Assembly: GCA_003344405.1 (NCBI GenBank)
Contig: NOWV01000199.1
Location: forward strand, 62,001-126,000
Length of the DNA: 64,000 bases
Origin: Trichoplax sp. H2
Lineage: Eukaryota > Placozoa > Uniplacotomia > Trichoplacea
Direction: 5' to 3'
In this document: positions 38,404 to 51,300 of the stretch, one piece after another
Layout: each line of letters opens with the position of its first letter
Numbering within the stretch: the stretch's first letter is position 1
Position numbers and translations under genes: made by a program
Notes under the pieces: model-generated
What the model was told of the DNA's origin: nothing
What the model saw: the letters and a program-made list of their open reading frames with translations, nothing else
Databases searched by the model: none

Positions 38404-39228
38404 ATGGTTTCCATCGTCGCTGTCTTGGTATCTACTTTCCTATCGGAGAAAAGCAAAGAGGAATATTCTCCATATCATCTTCATCTACCACCCAGGATCC
38501 ACATTACCTTGGATGAAGAAGAAACACGAAATAAACGAATACTAATCATTGGCGATGTGCACGGCTGCTTGCAGGAATTGAAGCAATTGCTCACCCTTGC
38601 TGGAGCCTATCAACCCAATACTTGTATCGTCTTTACTGGCGATTTAATTAATAAAGGTCCTGATAATGTTCAAGTTGTACGATTTGTAAGGCAATTAGGA
38701 GCGTACTGTGTCAGAGGAAATCACGATGAATATTCCTTATTGCAATATGAGAGAGGTTTCTATACAAATAGAAATCCCTATTTCGATTGGATGGAACAAT
38801 TATCGGAAGATGATTTACAATTCTTATATAATTTACCGTATACAATAAGCATTCCTTCTATTAATGGCTTAATTGTCCATGCTGGACTTGTTCCTAATGT
38901 AAAATTACATCAACAAAGGCTAGCAGATTTACTAGAATTAAGAAACGTCAATCAAGATGAAACCAATAGCAATCACTATGTTGGTAGCTCAAAAATTGAT
39001 CGAGGACAACCTTGGGCGCAGACTTGGCCTGGCCCACTTCATATTTATTTCGGCCATGATGCACGTCGAGGTTTACAGTTATACCCATTTGCAACTGGAC
39101 TAGATACTGGTTGCTGTTATGGTGGTAGCATAACTGCAGTAGTCGTTAATCCTGATCTCACTCGGCAATTTTATAATATCAAAGCCAAACAAGTATACCG
39201 CCAACCAAAGGCTCCCTTACCCTCCTAA
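38404..39228 (+). CDS. ALPH: ApaH-like phosphatase (PPP superfamily), intronless
   Basis: Metallophosphatase of 274 aa in one exon. All PPP metal-site motifs are visible: GDVHG (50-54), GDLINKGP (79-86), GNHDE (105-109), VHAG (158-161) and FGHDARRG (216-223). The GDxxNKG form of motif 2, instead of GDxVDRG, is the mark of eukaryotic ApaH-like phosphatases rather than Ser/Thr phosphatases. Known members act on dinucleoside polyphosphates or, in trypanosomes, on mRNA caps; the substrate here is unknown. The family is widespread in eukaryotes but lost in vertebrates and land plants. The short hydrophobic N-terminus (MVSIVAVLVSTFL) could be a membrane or organelle anchor. The start is the first ATG after an in-frame stop. 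Confidence 0.92.
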   Translation: MVSIVAVLVSTFLSEKSKEEYSPYHLHLPPRIHITLDEEETRNKRILIIGDVHGCLQELKQLLTLAGAYQPNTCIVFTGDLINKGPDNVQVVRFVRQLGAYCVRGNHDEYSLLQYERGFYTNRNPYFDWMEQLSEDDLQFLYNLPYTISIPSINGLIVHAGLVPNVKLHQQRLADLLELRNVNQDETNSNHYVGSSKIDRGQPWAQTWPGPLHIYFGHDARRGLQLYPFATGLDTGCCYGGSITAVVVNPDLTRQFYNIKAKQVYRQPKAPLPS

Positions 39229-41245
39229 CTTTCAATGAAAACGTGAATGGAATACCATAGCTCGATTACTTGAACTCTAGCTCAAGTGTTTGGCCGCTAC
39301 TACTAAACTTATCTCATAATCATCGCTTCTAGGCTTGCATGATAATGCTAAAAATTTCGTATAGAACTGATTAGCTTAAAGGTATGATGATCGATACTCA
39401 CAGCAGCTAGCATCTATACATTGCACCCTGTTGATAATGATCATCCGGTAGCATAGCGGTTTTGCTATATAATGAAGTATGTTTTCAAGGTGCTGTGCTA
39501 AAAACCAATACGAAACATGATCCATTCCAATCTTAGATCTATATTTGTATATCGACATGGACATAGTAGGTGAAACCAGAGAACTATGCATTGGATAAAG
39601 AATGTTTTACAAAGAGATCCTCTTTAACTTAAATCGTATCTAGATTACTGCTGTTCATTAAACATAAATAACTTACGCTCCTAAAACAGTACTCTACGGT
39701 AGTAACTATAATTTTAACTTAGACGTAAATCTATTTTAATGTATTTTCATCATCAGGTTTTCGCTCATTTTAGTCTACAGAGGTAAATATTCAAGCAATT
39801 GGAAATAAAATTGGCCAACTAGCCAAAGTCTTCCATATACTGCACTAGCTGTAACAAACTCGTAAGAATGTAATATCATGATCTTAAATTCTTCAACAAA
39901 ATTTGCTAACTTGCGAAAGTGTTCTTTATCATTCAACGATGGAAACCAATGATTTTAGCTTTAAACAAACTCTTACCAAATTAAATATTGCAACCTTCAA
40001 GCTGTTACCGGTATTGCATTATAATAATATTCGTAATGGAGCAATAACGTGCTTTTTCTCTCAACGGTTGCTATTGTAATAATGGGTGCCAATTTTGATT
40101 TTATGATGTCGTAAGTAGAAAGAAGGTCATGAGCTCCTATCCTCAATTGATGCAGTATAAATATTTTTGAAGTACGATTTAAATTTTTTGATTAAGTAAA
40201 CATTTTGATGCCAGTATCTATTTAGAAAGGTTGCCAAGCATCTGAATGGCTTACTGATTGAAACATATTACTAATTGCAACAAACCCTATCATAATAAAA
40301 TAAGATACTGATTAATCATATAATTCATTGTTACGTGCACTATTCCAAGATATGTAAACTAGCTAATTATACGAAATCATTATTCGTACATATAGGAATT
40401 GTTTGGTATCGTGAATTTTTATTTTATTAATTTTCTACTGATATAAGCACGTTGTAAATCAAAAATTGAGTAATTAACAGATTGTACAACTTATAATCGA
40501 TTCAAAAATTATCCACACCGAGTTTAAGCTTATGTGCACTTTTTTTTAAATTGCATTCGACCATATTTATCTGGTATTACCAATTTAAGTTACTTTGTTA
40601 TCGAAATATCACAGCAGGTACCAATAAAGGTAAATAAAATTATTATATATCATTAGATGCCGTCTTCTATGAAGTCTGCATGCTAATGATAATTTTATTG
40701 ATCATAATTTATCATCATCGTAGATGATTGTTTGTAATTGAATAAGTTAATAATTGCATTCAACATTCAAGTTGAACATAAAATTTGATAGGAATATATA
40801 TAGTTGAATTATTGCAGTCAGTACGATATGTCATTATGTACGATCCAATTATCTGTCATTAGGTTGTAATTGAGTCAAGGTTGCAGCCTGAGAAAGGGCA
40901 ACATGTAATCCTACATTATTTATTGTACTAGTATGGATAATTTATAATAACAGCAAAGAATCTGATTAGTCGCCGAAATGACTTATCAAGCTGCTCAGCA
41001 ACTTCATATTTCTGTTCATCTGAAGAGAAATTTTTAAATATATCATTAGTTTCAAATTGCCAAGACGATTCTTGAATGAGGTCAGCTTAGTAATTTTAAC
41101 TATCATGAATGAATGATCAATCTTTAATTCAGAAGGGAAAATATGCATATTTAAGAAGCGGTTAATTTTATCTTTATGTCTCATCTATTCATACGATAAG
41201 ACATGAACTATATAAATCTAAAAGCAAACGCTTGTTAGAATTGCT
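39229..41245. other. Convergent spacer, no gene seen
   Basis: Two kilobases between the ends of the ApaH-like gene (plus) and the downstream SH2B-like gene (minus). Short frames at 39376-39591 and 40966-41184 on the minus strand carry no domain and no splice logic. The latter is probably SH2B 3' UTR. Confidence 0.45.
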
Positions 41246-44200
41246 TTAGACTCGACCCAAGTGGTCATCTGAAAACTGCCGCCATTTATCAATAATTTGC
41301 GCTGTTAAACGACGAGGCTTTCCCATAGGATTGTCACTGCACGCATACCATCTCAAAAGTAATGTTTCTTTTTTAGTTTTATCAAACGGGACAGGTCGTA
41401 CACGAAAGAAATGTATTAATTCGAAAATATCATTAAAGCGAAAATTTTCAATGTTCCATCTTTCTTCTGCATCGAGACTTAATCGTAAATGCTACAAAAA
41501 GAAAAGCCAATTGAAAATATTCCAAATTAGTATATAGTGATAGTAGCAATGTATTGCAATACTAAATTATGGCACATAAAAAGTATGATTTAAATGGAAT
41601 AGTGTCGCATAAAATTAACTAACATCAGCATCGATAAAATGATTAAAATGATGTCAAGATTAAATTGTTTCATATGTAATCCTTTAAATGAACCAATAAC
41701 TGAGCTATATGTAAGCATACAGTGAGAAATTCGATTAAAATGGCACTTAGTTGATAGGCAATATGATTTACTACAGTATTCTAAAAATAGAAATCTACAT
41801 ATATTAAAAGCCTATAAATACATAAAATAAGCCTAAAGAATTTTCTACCATACAAAATACGATATAAAACATGCCGCTAAGGGTAGTAAAGAAATGGCAG
41901 TATTCAGATTGAGCAAGATATTGGTTAAGAAAATATATACCTTAATATTGCCTTCACAATTGAATGTTAATGCGAAGCCACTACCACTTTCACTCTGACG
42001 AATTAGAAATGTTCCAGTATAGGCTGGTTGTCCACCTAAACAGTACTGTCCCGCATCGCTACGAGATACTTTAACAAAATAGCAAGAGCAATGCAGTAAT
42101 GTAGTTTTAACTTCATAGGAAACTGGTGAGTTTTGAGATTTTGCTTCTATTTTCTTAATACTATCTTTTTTTACTCCCTTGGGCTGATTATTGGCCATAT
42201 CAAGAGCATTTCTGGCTTGTGGACGTCGAGTTACTTCTTGTGCGTGAGTTGCCACAGAATAATTATCTTCTTCGACAACAACAAGTTCATTACTAGTATT
42301 ATTAGAGTTATTAGCTGTTGGAAAAGTAAACGGTGGCTGTGAAGGTGGTTTACTATTAATAAAAGGATTGGTAGAAGCCACTTTTTGCACTGTTTGCTTA
42401 GTAGTTTGTTTATTAATTAACATCTCGCTCTGATTGCTAGGTGTATCAAATGGCTTACCAGAGCTAGTAGTACTGCGTGTTACAGGAGTAATTTCTTGGA
42501 AAAATTTTTGCAGACCATCATCCGCTGCTACTGATATATTAGGATAATCATAGAAATTATTCATTTCCATCTCAGTTATCAAATTATTTTTGGGCTGATG
42601 ATTGCTTTGAATATTGGCAAAATTTCTATAATGATGATCAGGCTCTTCCTGTACATCGTTACTATAGGTATGATCTTGTCCACTTCTGACAGGTACGATA
42701 TCGTAAAGTTCACCAGCTGGAAGTATGGCCCCTTCCTGTGGCAAAGGTGGCAATTCTTTATTGCCATATCTATCATTTTCGATCGGATAAGATCTCATAT
42801 TTTGATTGCGCTTTTTATTGCTAAGTATTTCGGTAATACTCTCACCCTCAGGTAGACTCTTTCCGTCGGACGATATCACCCTTCTATCGGGTTGAAATGG
42901 CTCCTGTGAAGAATCAGGACTTGGGATTGAGGCGTATTCATTACTAACAACCGTAGAATTACTCTTGTTGTTTTGACTAAACATTGGCGTTATCGATAAC
43001 GGCTTGCGACTTTTTGAAGAAGTAAAATCAATAGCATTTGATCGATCTGGTTCTTGCGAAGGAGCAGGACTTGTAATTGAGCTGTAGTCATTACTAACAG
43101 ATGTCAAATTACTGTTGCTGTTTTGATCAGAGATTGACGTTATAGGCAATGACTGGCTGCTCTTTGAAGAAGCAAAACTAAGAGCATTTGGTTGAACTGG
43201 CTCTTGTGAAGGAGGAGGATTTCGGATAAGGTCATAGTTATTACTAACGGATATAGAATTCCTGTTGCAGCTTGTCTCCAAAATTGACGTTGCTGGTAAT
43301 GGATCAGGACTTTGTGAAGGCATAACAGCAAGAACACTGGGTCGAACTTGAGGGATATCATAGAAACTTAAATCTTCTTTGTCGTCTTCAGCCTTATAAT
43401 CTGCTGGATTGTTCGCTACAGCCAGTGTAATTTCTTGTCTAACTTCTGTCGTCTCCAATAGATCGTCACTTCTATCATTGCTATCCATATCTACTTGGTC
43501 TTCTAGCTCTCTTACATATTCTTCCTGGGTAGCATAGCCATTGCCTGCCGTGTCAACTTCCGCGTCTAGATAAGAATGTTGATATTTGATTAATAAATTT
43601 TACATCATTATTCGTTGTAACAATGTTCATTTCCACTATTTAATAATTTCTAAAAAATGGCTAATCTAAAAGTTGAGTATGCAACAAATTATCGTATCTT
43701 CTATCTCTTAGATAGTGTTTCATAGATGATTCGAACTGCTTTTTAATATTACAGTATTATAAGAAATTAATCTTAATCGCATCTTCTGCCTTCTAGATAG
43801 TATTTCATGGATGATTCGAACTGCTTTTTAATATTACAGTATTATAAGAAATTAATCTTAATCGTATCTTCTGCCTTCTAGATAGTATTTCATGGATGAT
43901 TCGAACTACTTTTAATATTACAGTATTATAAGAAATTAATCTTAATCGTATCTTCTGCCTTCTAGATGGTATTCTATGGATAATTTTAACTACTGTTCAA
44001 AATTATTTGTCAGAAATATATCATTACATAGTTTTCTATACTTAAGATCATATTTCACGGATGATTCAAACTACTTTTTCAAAATTTGTTTTAATATTAT
44101 TATCAAAATTGATGTTGTTGATGTCTTTTATCTTCTATTTTATGGATGATTTGAACTGCTATTTATCAAAAATTAATGTTAATCATATTTTCTATCTTTT

Positions 44201-47045
44201 AGATAATATTTCATGAACAATTTAAACTATTGTTTAATATTATTTATCAAAATGAATCTTAGTAATGTTTTCTATCTTTAAGATTATAATTACATGGATG
44301 GTTTGAACTAGTTCTCAAAACTTATTCATTATTATTAGTCAGTCTTGATCATGTCTTCTATCTTTGAGATTATACCGTATGTATTTCATGGATGATTTAA
44401 ACGGTTTTTAATAGTATTATCAAGATTAATCTTAATCGCATCTTCTATCTACTGGATAATGTTTCATGGATGATTTAAACTACCCTACTGTTCGATATTA
44501 TCATCGGTAACGAATCTAAATGATATTTTCTACCATTAAGATAATATTTCTTTAACTACTTATCAAAACTTATTTAATATTATTATCAAAAAATATTCTA
44601 ATCATGTCTTCTACCGTTCGGATTATACGTATTTGATGGATGGTTTAAACTGCACTTAATATTATTGTCAGAAATTGATCTTAACCCTATCTTCTATCTT
44701 CTAGATAATACGTATTCCATGGATGATTTGAACTAATGCTCAATATGGCCATCAGAAATCTTAATGATGTTTTCCGTCTTTAGGATAATGGATATTTTAT
44801 AAATAATTTGAGCTACCGCACTTTTCAAAAACTAGTTCAATATTATTATCGGAAATTAATCTAAATCCAATCTTTAGCGCCAACTCAGGATGTTGATACT
44901 ATGCAATAATATAATGCTTACCTTTGCTTCTATTCTGTATCTCTCTATATAAAATAAAAATTGGATAAGGATATCAATTTAGGCAAGAGAAAAGTCTAGT
45001 ATGCCATAAAAGAAGAGTATTTACCTGCTAATTGTTTGATCCATAATGGATAAATATTCTTCAATAACATTTACCCACTCATCAACGTCATTTGCGGAAG
45101 GACAGCGTACAATAAATTTAGCTCCTTCAATCAGCTAAATCCATTTTCAGGTCGCATTCGGTTTATGTGCCAAGAGAGCATTTATAAAAAGCAACAGATT
45201 GGATAGAAAAATTTCATTAGATAAAGATAGGACATAAAATACATCAATCTGAGATTGTTCCAACTTTAGCTACTACTGCTTGGCAAACGGATGCATTAAT
45301 TATATGCGCGTAGGTATTTATTCATGAATGTAGAAGTAGTGGAATCTTATCTTCGCATAAAACTTTTACTTTATATGCTTCTTAACATGTTATATCTAAT
45401 ATTGCGTGAGGAATAATAAACAGCAGCAATAACTATCGCAACTCTACAAGTTCTATCTACTTGACAATCTAGAATCTATCGTATTTTAAGGATCGATCAA
45501 GGAAATAGTAAATCATGCTTTGAGTAGGCCGTAAATAAATAGATCCACAGATGCATTTTATAATATGAAATTTTCAATCATGAGTAGCAACATCTTCTAT
45601 AAGGAAACCAAAGCTATAAAAGCTTTCCTTGCATAATTGTGGCGTGAAAAGCTAATTGCTATTGTATTGGCGCTATTTTAGTTCGACTGAGTACTTAATC
45701 TTAGGCAGAAGAGAGTTTTGTACGATAATATACAGTAGTAGGAATAAATCGATCATAAATGAAAAGACCGGAATTGAATTTAATTGAACGCATTAAATTT
45801 ACCTCAATTACAAAGACGGAATCATTGTTAGGATTTTCTGCTTCGAAAGCTAGACGAGCACATTTAACGCGAGTAAGAGCGACCACTTCTGATTTTTTAT
45901 TCGCCTATGTAGAGAATTGCATATCATAAATAAATGCTTAGCCGATTATTGTCGAAGAAAATTTAGTCATTGCAAGTTATCATTTGATTTTATTGCCATC
46001 AATATGGCTTTGTGGTAGTCTTGCTGCTATTGATCATAGGCTTCATAGATTAATGAAGTAATCAATCGATTTTATTGTCCTTACGTGAATCATGTAGTAA
46101 AATTGAAAATGATCTTAAATCTATACGAGTGGTCCTTTTACTTGTATCATGTTGACGACGATTTTAAATATGGTTGCATTATGGACTTGCCCATATTAAT
46201 CATAGCACTCTCTTACATGCACTTCTGAAGAAATCAATCTATCATCAAAACATAAGTCACATAACTTATGTTATGAAATTGGAGATTGACTCAGTTATGA
46301 GAGTGCTTGGCTAACATTAAGAACAATTTTTCTTACAAGAGCATGTAATCGAAATACGCTAGTGAAAAGGATTTCAACGTTATTCGAAATGATGTCAAGA
46401 CTACCTTGCTCGATATGATGAATCATGGATTTAAGAAAAGAGATAGAAAGCAACAGTTGGTCATGATGGATCGGTTAAGAAAAAGAAATGATACAAATGG
46501 ACTTGTTGGTTAACTATCTTTGTCATTCTTACCTTGTTGGAGCAATAAATCTCCAGAATATATTGCTGATCTAAATTAGCTAGGGTTAATTTATTAGTTG
46601 CATTTCTCGTAATTTGATGGATGCCATCGTTGGTTAAGAATTGAACTTTGCCTTCTCGTATTACTTCAGGAGGATTGGTGGAGGTAATTGGTTGTCGGTC
46701 TTTGCGTAGAAAATTGAGAGCATTATGTTTAAACTCCTTGATAATATCGGCGATACCTTTATTAGTGGATCCGTCTCTATTTGTATGAGTAGCAGAGGTA
46801 TGGAATTCATGAATATCATTTTCAGATCGAGTCGGTGTTGAAGGTGTTTGAGCATCATACAATGTATCGACGAAAGTAAAAAATTTTTGCATATAATATT
46901 GACAGCAGATAGAGGTTAAATTGTGATCCATATCGATTTTATTAATTTCGGTGTAATGGCGTAATCCTAATGTAAAGCTTCTGGCTGCATTCATAGCTTC
47001 TTTATCACAAAATCGTTGCATTCCTAACGTTAACGTTACGGCCAT
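41246..47045 (-). CDS. SH2B: SH2B-family adaptor, copy 1 (Phe-zipper, PH, SH2)
   Basis: Cytoplasmic adaptor coupling receptor tyrosine kinases or JAKs to signalling, 872 aa. Six exons on the minus strand: 46533-47045, 45803-45904, 45025-45134, 44922-44944 (23-nt micro-exon), 41941-43565, 41246-41491. Residues 8-70 form a phenylalanine-zipper-like dimerisation domain (LGMQRFCDKEAMNAARSF). A PH domain is split over exons 1-3 (REGKVQFLTNDG ... DEWVNVIEEYL, about 135-240). A long linker holds Tyr motifs (FYDIPQ, LYDIVP, FYDYPN). The SH2 domain (about 740-845) has FLIRQS at 769-774, with the phosphotyrosine-binding Arg at 772, and HLRLSLD ... FELIHFFRVRPVPF, as in vertebrate SH2B1-3. The start is the ATG at 47045 in the context CCAAGATGG after an in-frame stop. 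A possible 39-nt untranslated exon lies at about 47213-47251. A paralogue lies 6 kb upstream on the same strand. Confidence 0.9.
43690..44880. repeat. Intronic ~90-bp tandem array in SH2B copy 1
   Basis: The phrase TCTTCTGCCTTCTAGATAGT + TTCATGGATGATTCGAACTG + AAGAAATTAATCTTAATCGT recurs about a dozen times. The first three or four copies (from about 43690, period 88-90) are almost identical and later ones degrade progressively. It fills the intron between the micro-exon and the SH2-coding exon. Confidence 0.8.
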
Positions 47046-49075
47046 CTTGGTCAATCAATGGATTCTTGTTTTCCGTACCGATCAATAATTTAAGTAGATG
47101 GTCCAAGAGCAAGACTGAAACTGAATTGTAATAATCACTGTATTGAAATTAAAATTTTTCAACCAATCTTTAACGATATCATAAAGAAAATGCGATCTAA
47201 ACCTTATCTACCAGTGGGTTGGATTATTATCTTCTTCTTCAACTTTTAAACTAGAGTGAGCAAGACGTCGATTAATAATATAATATAATACAACTTTTCG
47301 CATTACTCCCCATTGATCGACTTATTTAAATTTTAGTTTATTGTCATTGCTTTCTCATCAAATAGACTGCCATTATGATTTTATCAATAAATAGCAATTG
47401 ATGTTATTACAGGATAATATGAATAAATATGCTAATAGGATGCGATAGAATTATTATTGTGATGGATGAATGACGTGAAAACTTAGACCACCTAGCTAGT
47501 ATAATGTCATTTCTAATAATAAATAGAAAGGATGAGCATCATTTCGTTCCATTAATGCCTCATTACTCATACTAATCTATTGGCTAGCTAGTGGTGGTAG
47601 CATTCCTATTTTAATTATCATCTATAGCGTTGTTTCTAGAGAATTAACGTCTTTTCAACTTAGTGTAATGAGAATGGCTTAATGTGGCATACACTATACT
47701 ATATTTGAATGCTAGCGAAATAAATGCTGCATTCTTCAATTAGGATAAGACAAGAGGAACAAATAGCAGGCTGGTATGCTATTGAACTGAAATTAAATGC
47801 TGTTAATCAAATCATCTCGCCAATTTTGAATCAATTGGCTTGATGAAGAGGTTAACGACAAAATCGGTCTTAGGAATGGTCGTAATAGACGTGTACTGTA
47901 TATTTTGATTGCTAAAATTGCATTCTTTGTCTTTCTGTAATGGCCATTTATTGATGTTTACTCATGCCATCTTTCTTCTAGTGACAGTCATGATGATTCA
48001 TATCGGTTTATGGCATATTGAATCTCATTAGCCATGTTTAAAAGGCCGTCCAGACACTTATTTATGCAGGACTATTTTATTTACATTATACGAGTGTGAA
48101 TTATACTTCAACCAAGAGTTAAAATTACGTTATTTTTAGACCGCGAAATGATGTCAAAAATCAGTCCTAACTTTTACTCTCTTGTAATAATTTACAGTTA
48201 CTACTCGGCCTTGATTTGTGGCTGATTCTAAGATATAATTCTTTCTTAAAATCCATAAGTAACGCAATTAAAATTTTCTTACGACAGTGTGATTCATTTT
48301 AGTTCGTAATACTGTCGTTTATGCATTGTATGCATGCAGAATAAATTGAACTTAATCTACGTTATCCATTGCTGTCGTTGGATTTATTGAGTCCTTCTTG
48401 AGTCTAATTAGCTACGGTTTGATGAATTTCATTAATTTTAAATCTAAGAAATATTACTAGCACTTTAGCCATTTTTAGTAGTTGTAAGTTAAAGTTAAGG
48501 TATCTAAAATCAAGATAGCATTTACCCATTATGCAGGATCACTATTTTGAAAATTTTCTAATGCAACATATTCCACTACACAGTCAATTGTGTATGATTA
48601 GTTCTGACTAGTAAGTTTCCTATAAATAATTTTTTAGTCGGTATCAGTATTTATTTGGGACGGTTCTAAGCTAATCAATTTAAGCAAAAAGTATTTTTCA
48701 ATTCATCAAGGAGTTCATGCCTCATCATCGCACTTAAATTCATATTAGCTGTATATTTGTAGTAGTTTAGTCCAGTTTACCCTTTGAATTCAATGAAGGA
48801 AGAGCTAGTTTATCTGCGGATAATTCTAGTCTTATCATGGAAGTGTAATTCATTTGAGCTACATAGTTACGCCAGTTTACTCTTAGAATTCAATAAAAGT
48901 AGAACAAATTTAAATTGTTCTACGTTATATATTGCCATAAAGAATTCATAAAGTCTTTCTTATAATCTAAGCTAGAGATTGATTAATTCAATCATTATGA
49001 AACCAAATAAATATAATGAATAGTCCGACGTATTCGATAATTATAAATTAAGAGCAAACTATCATAAAACCAGCA

Positions 49076-49951
49076 GTGCCATTGTCTACTATATTTCAAA
49101 TTTTATTAATTATATCTGTTATGATATATCCCTTGGAAAGCTGTTACGGTAAATCAATTAACTTTATTATAAGACTATCTACAATATCAACTCAGACTAT
49201 CATTAACTTTGAAAGATTCATAGCTGGGGTATTTAGCACTGATTTAGAGCCAAACCATTTCCGAAGAAATCTTTCTCTAAACCGTAATGTAGTTAAAACT
49301 CCCATAATAGTAGCATGCGCTTAAAATTCAGAGCAAATTTAATTACTTTAACCTACTATATCCATTGCCACAGGTTGATTAATTCACTCTTTATTGAAGG
49401 AATATTATGAATACTGTTTCAATAGATGCCATCATCGTAAAGTTAAAGCTCAGTTATTATCAAATGAATATAGTCATTGCCTATTTATCTAAAGTTTATT
49501 AAGTTAGTCTCCTACAATGAAAACTGGGACAATCTCGTAAGGCAATTGTCTCTCTTGGAGCAATCTTGGTTCTTATTTAATCAAATGCGATTTTAATTTG
49601 ATAAATTTCCGTAAAGTGCTTTCTTTCACTAGTCAAGCATTTGAAATCCTTAATGATAGTTATTTCCTACTCAAATTTAAAGAGTATGCACAACATAACC
49701 TTCTATATGCTCATCCATTGCCAGTATGTAATCTACAGTCAAAAGTAATTCTTAAAATTAATGACATCTTTAGGAAATATGACCAAAATTCTACATGCCC
49801 TGAATTCATTATCTTCGGCGATTGGAAATTAAAATCACCATTTGTTTATCGTCAATATTGCTATAGCCCACTTATTCATTGTGATGGAGGGTTCGAAGAG
49901 TCAGATAATGTGGTTTTAGTTGCCATGCAGAGAATTGCACAAGGAGCTTAA
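49076..49951 (+). CDS. Possible two-exon secreted orphan protein
   Basis: Weak candidate. A first open stretch (about 49076-49144) encodes a hydrophobic, signal-like segment (FQILLIISVMIYPLESCYG) and has a good donor (G|GTAAAT at about 49148). A second stretch, ending in TAA at 49951, encodes roughly 105 residues with four Cys (VCNL, STCPEF, YCYS, IHCDGG) and protein-like composition. Joining through the AAAG acceptor at 49616 keeps phase; the better-looking CACTAG acceptor at 49632 does not. No ATG precedes the hydrophobic segment in frame, so the first exon would be missing. No family is recognised. Confidence 0.25.
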
Positions 49952-50043
49952 GAAAAGAGGATACTTTATTGTAGATATTAGTTAGGTACAATGTGATAAT
50001 TACGGTAGATCAGCGTGGTAGCTGCCGTGAGTAAATTGTGAAT

Positions 50044-50304
50044 ACTAAGTGTGACTAATAATGCAACTTAAGAAATCTAAGGTAGACAACGGCGGTATTT
50101 ATAGCTATGGCATTAGAATACATGCAGAATACTAACTGTGACTAATAGTGCAACTTAAAAAATCTAAGGTAGAAAACGGCGGTATTTATAGCTATGGGAT
50201 TAGAACACATGCAGAATACTAACTGTGATTAATAATGCAACTTAAGAAATCTAAGGTAGAAAACGGCGCTATTTACAGCTATGGCATTAGAACAGGTGCA
50301 GAGA
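50044..50304. repeat. Three exact-period 87-bp tandem copies
   Basis: Copies begin at 50044, 50131 and 50218 with ACTAACTGTGACTAATAATG and include AATCTAAGGTAGAAAACGGC. They differ by only a few bases and are therefore young. The 87-bp period is divisible by three, but stops occur in the frames. Confidence 0.9.
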
Positions 50305-50729
50305 ACATGATTATAGGATTAGATACAACATATACCATAACAGGTTATAGAATAGCAAATGATTGTAGAAAATAGCGAGGACTGTAATAGCTAAATGTAG
50401 TAAGCCATATTTGAATGTAGAGCGAACAGGCTGTAAATGTGTCTGTATTTAATAGCAATACAAAATGTCTATATTTAAGAGTAGATTACAGTTACAGTCC
50501 AAATACACTACATTCATCATTCAATGGCTGCCGTCTTCCGGGATAGGGAATACTTTGATAGCCTCACAATCGAAACCATTTATGCTAATTCCATAGATCT
50601 AAACTCAAAAATACAATGAATAATTCCTTGAAGACGGAATAATAGACGCTTCTATTAGGGAATACTGCATGATTACTTTTAAAGTGATTAAACTGATTTA
50701 AAAATATTCCTGCGATGAAATAATAGTGG

Positions 50730-51300
50730 AATAGAGCGTTTCAGATTTCACCATTAATAAAGGTCCATCGGATAACTTTGTAAGCAGTAATCCAAATAGT
50801 ACATTATAAGAAAATATAGCAGCAGTTTCTGATTTCACTATTAATTAGGGTCCATTAGCAAGCTTTGTAACAATCTAAATAGTGCATTATAAGAAAATAT
50901 ACCAGCAGTTTCTGATTTCACCATTAATTAAGGTCCATCAGATGACTTTTGCAAGCAACAATCCAAATAGTGCATTATAAGAAAATATAGTAGCAATTTC
51001 TGATTTACTATAATTTGCCATCACGTGGATTTATCATAAGCAATAATTCTAATTCCAATGTTACATCATAGAAAAATAGAGCAATCTTTAATTTTACCTG
51101 AAAGTCCATCAGGCGGCTTTGGAAGCAATAATCCTATGTTCAATGTGACATGACAGGAAAGTACAGCAGCAGTTTCTAATTTCACTGTAAAGTCCATCGA
51201 ATGACTATGTAAGTAATAATTCTACCGCCAATGTTACATCACGGGAAAATAGAGCAGTCTTCCATTTTACCAGAAAGTGTACCAGATGACGTTATAAGCA
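50730..51300. repeat. ~85-90-bp tandem array
   Basis: The phrase AGTTTCTGATTTCACCATTA + AAGGTCCATCAGATGACTTT + AATAGTGCATTATAAGAAAA recurs about six or seven times, with good conservation in the first four copies and decay toward 51300. It is independent of the 87-bp array 400 bp away. Confidence 0.8.
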
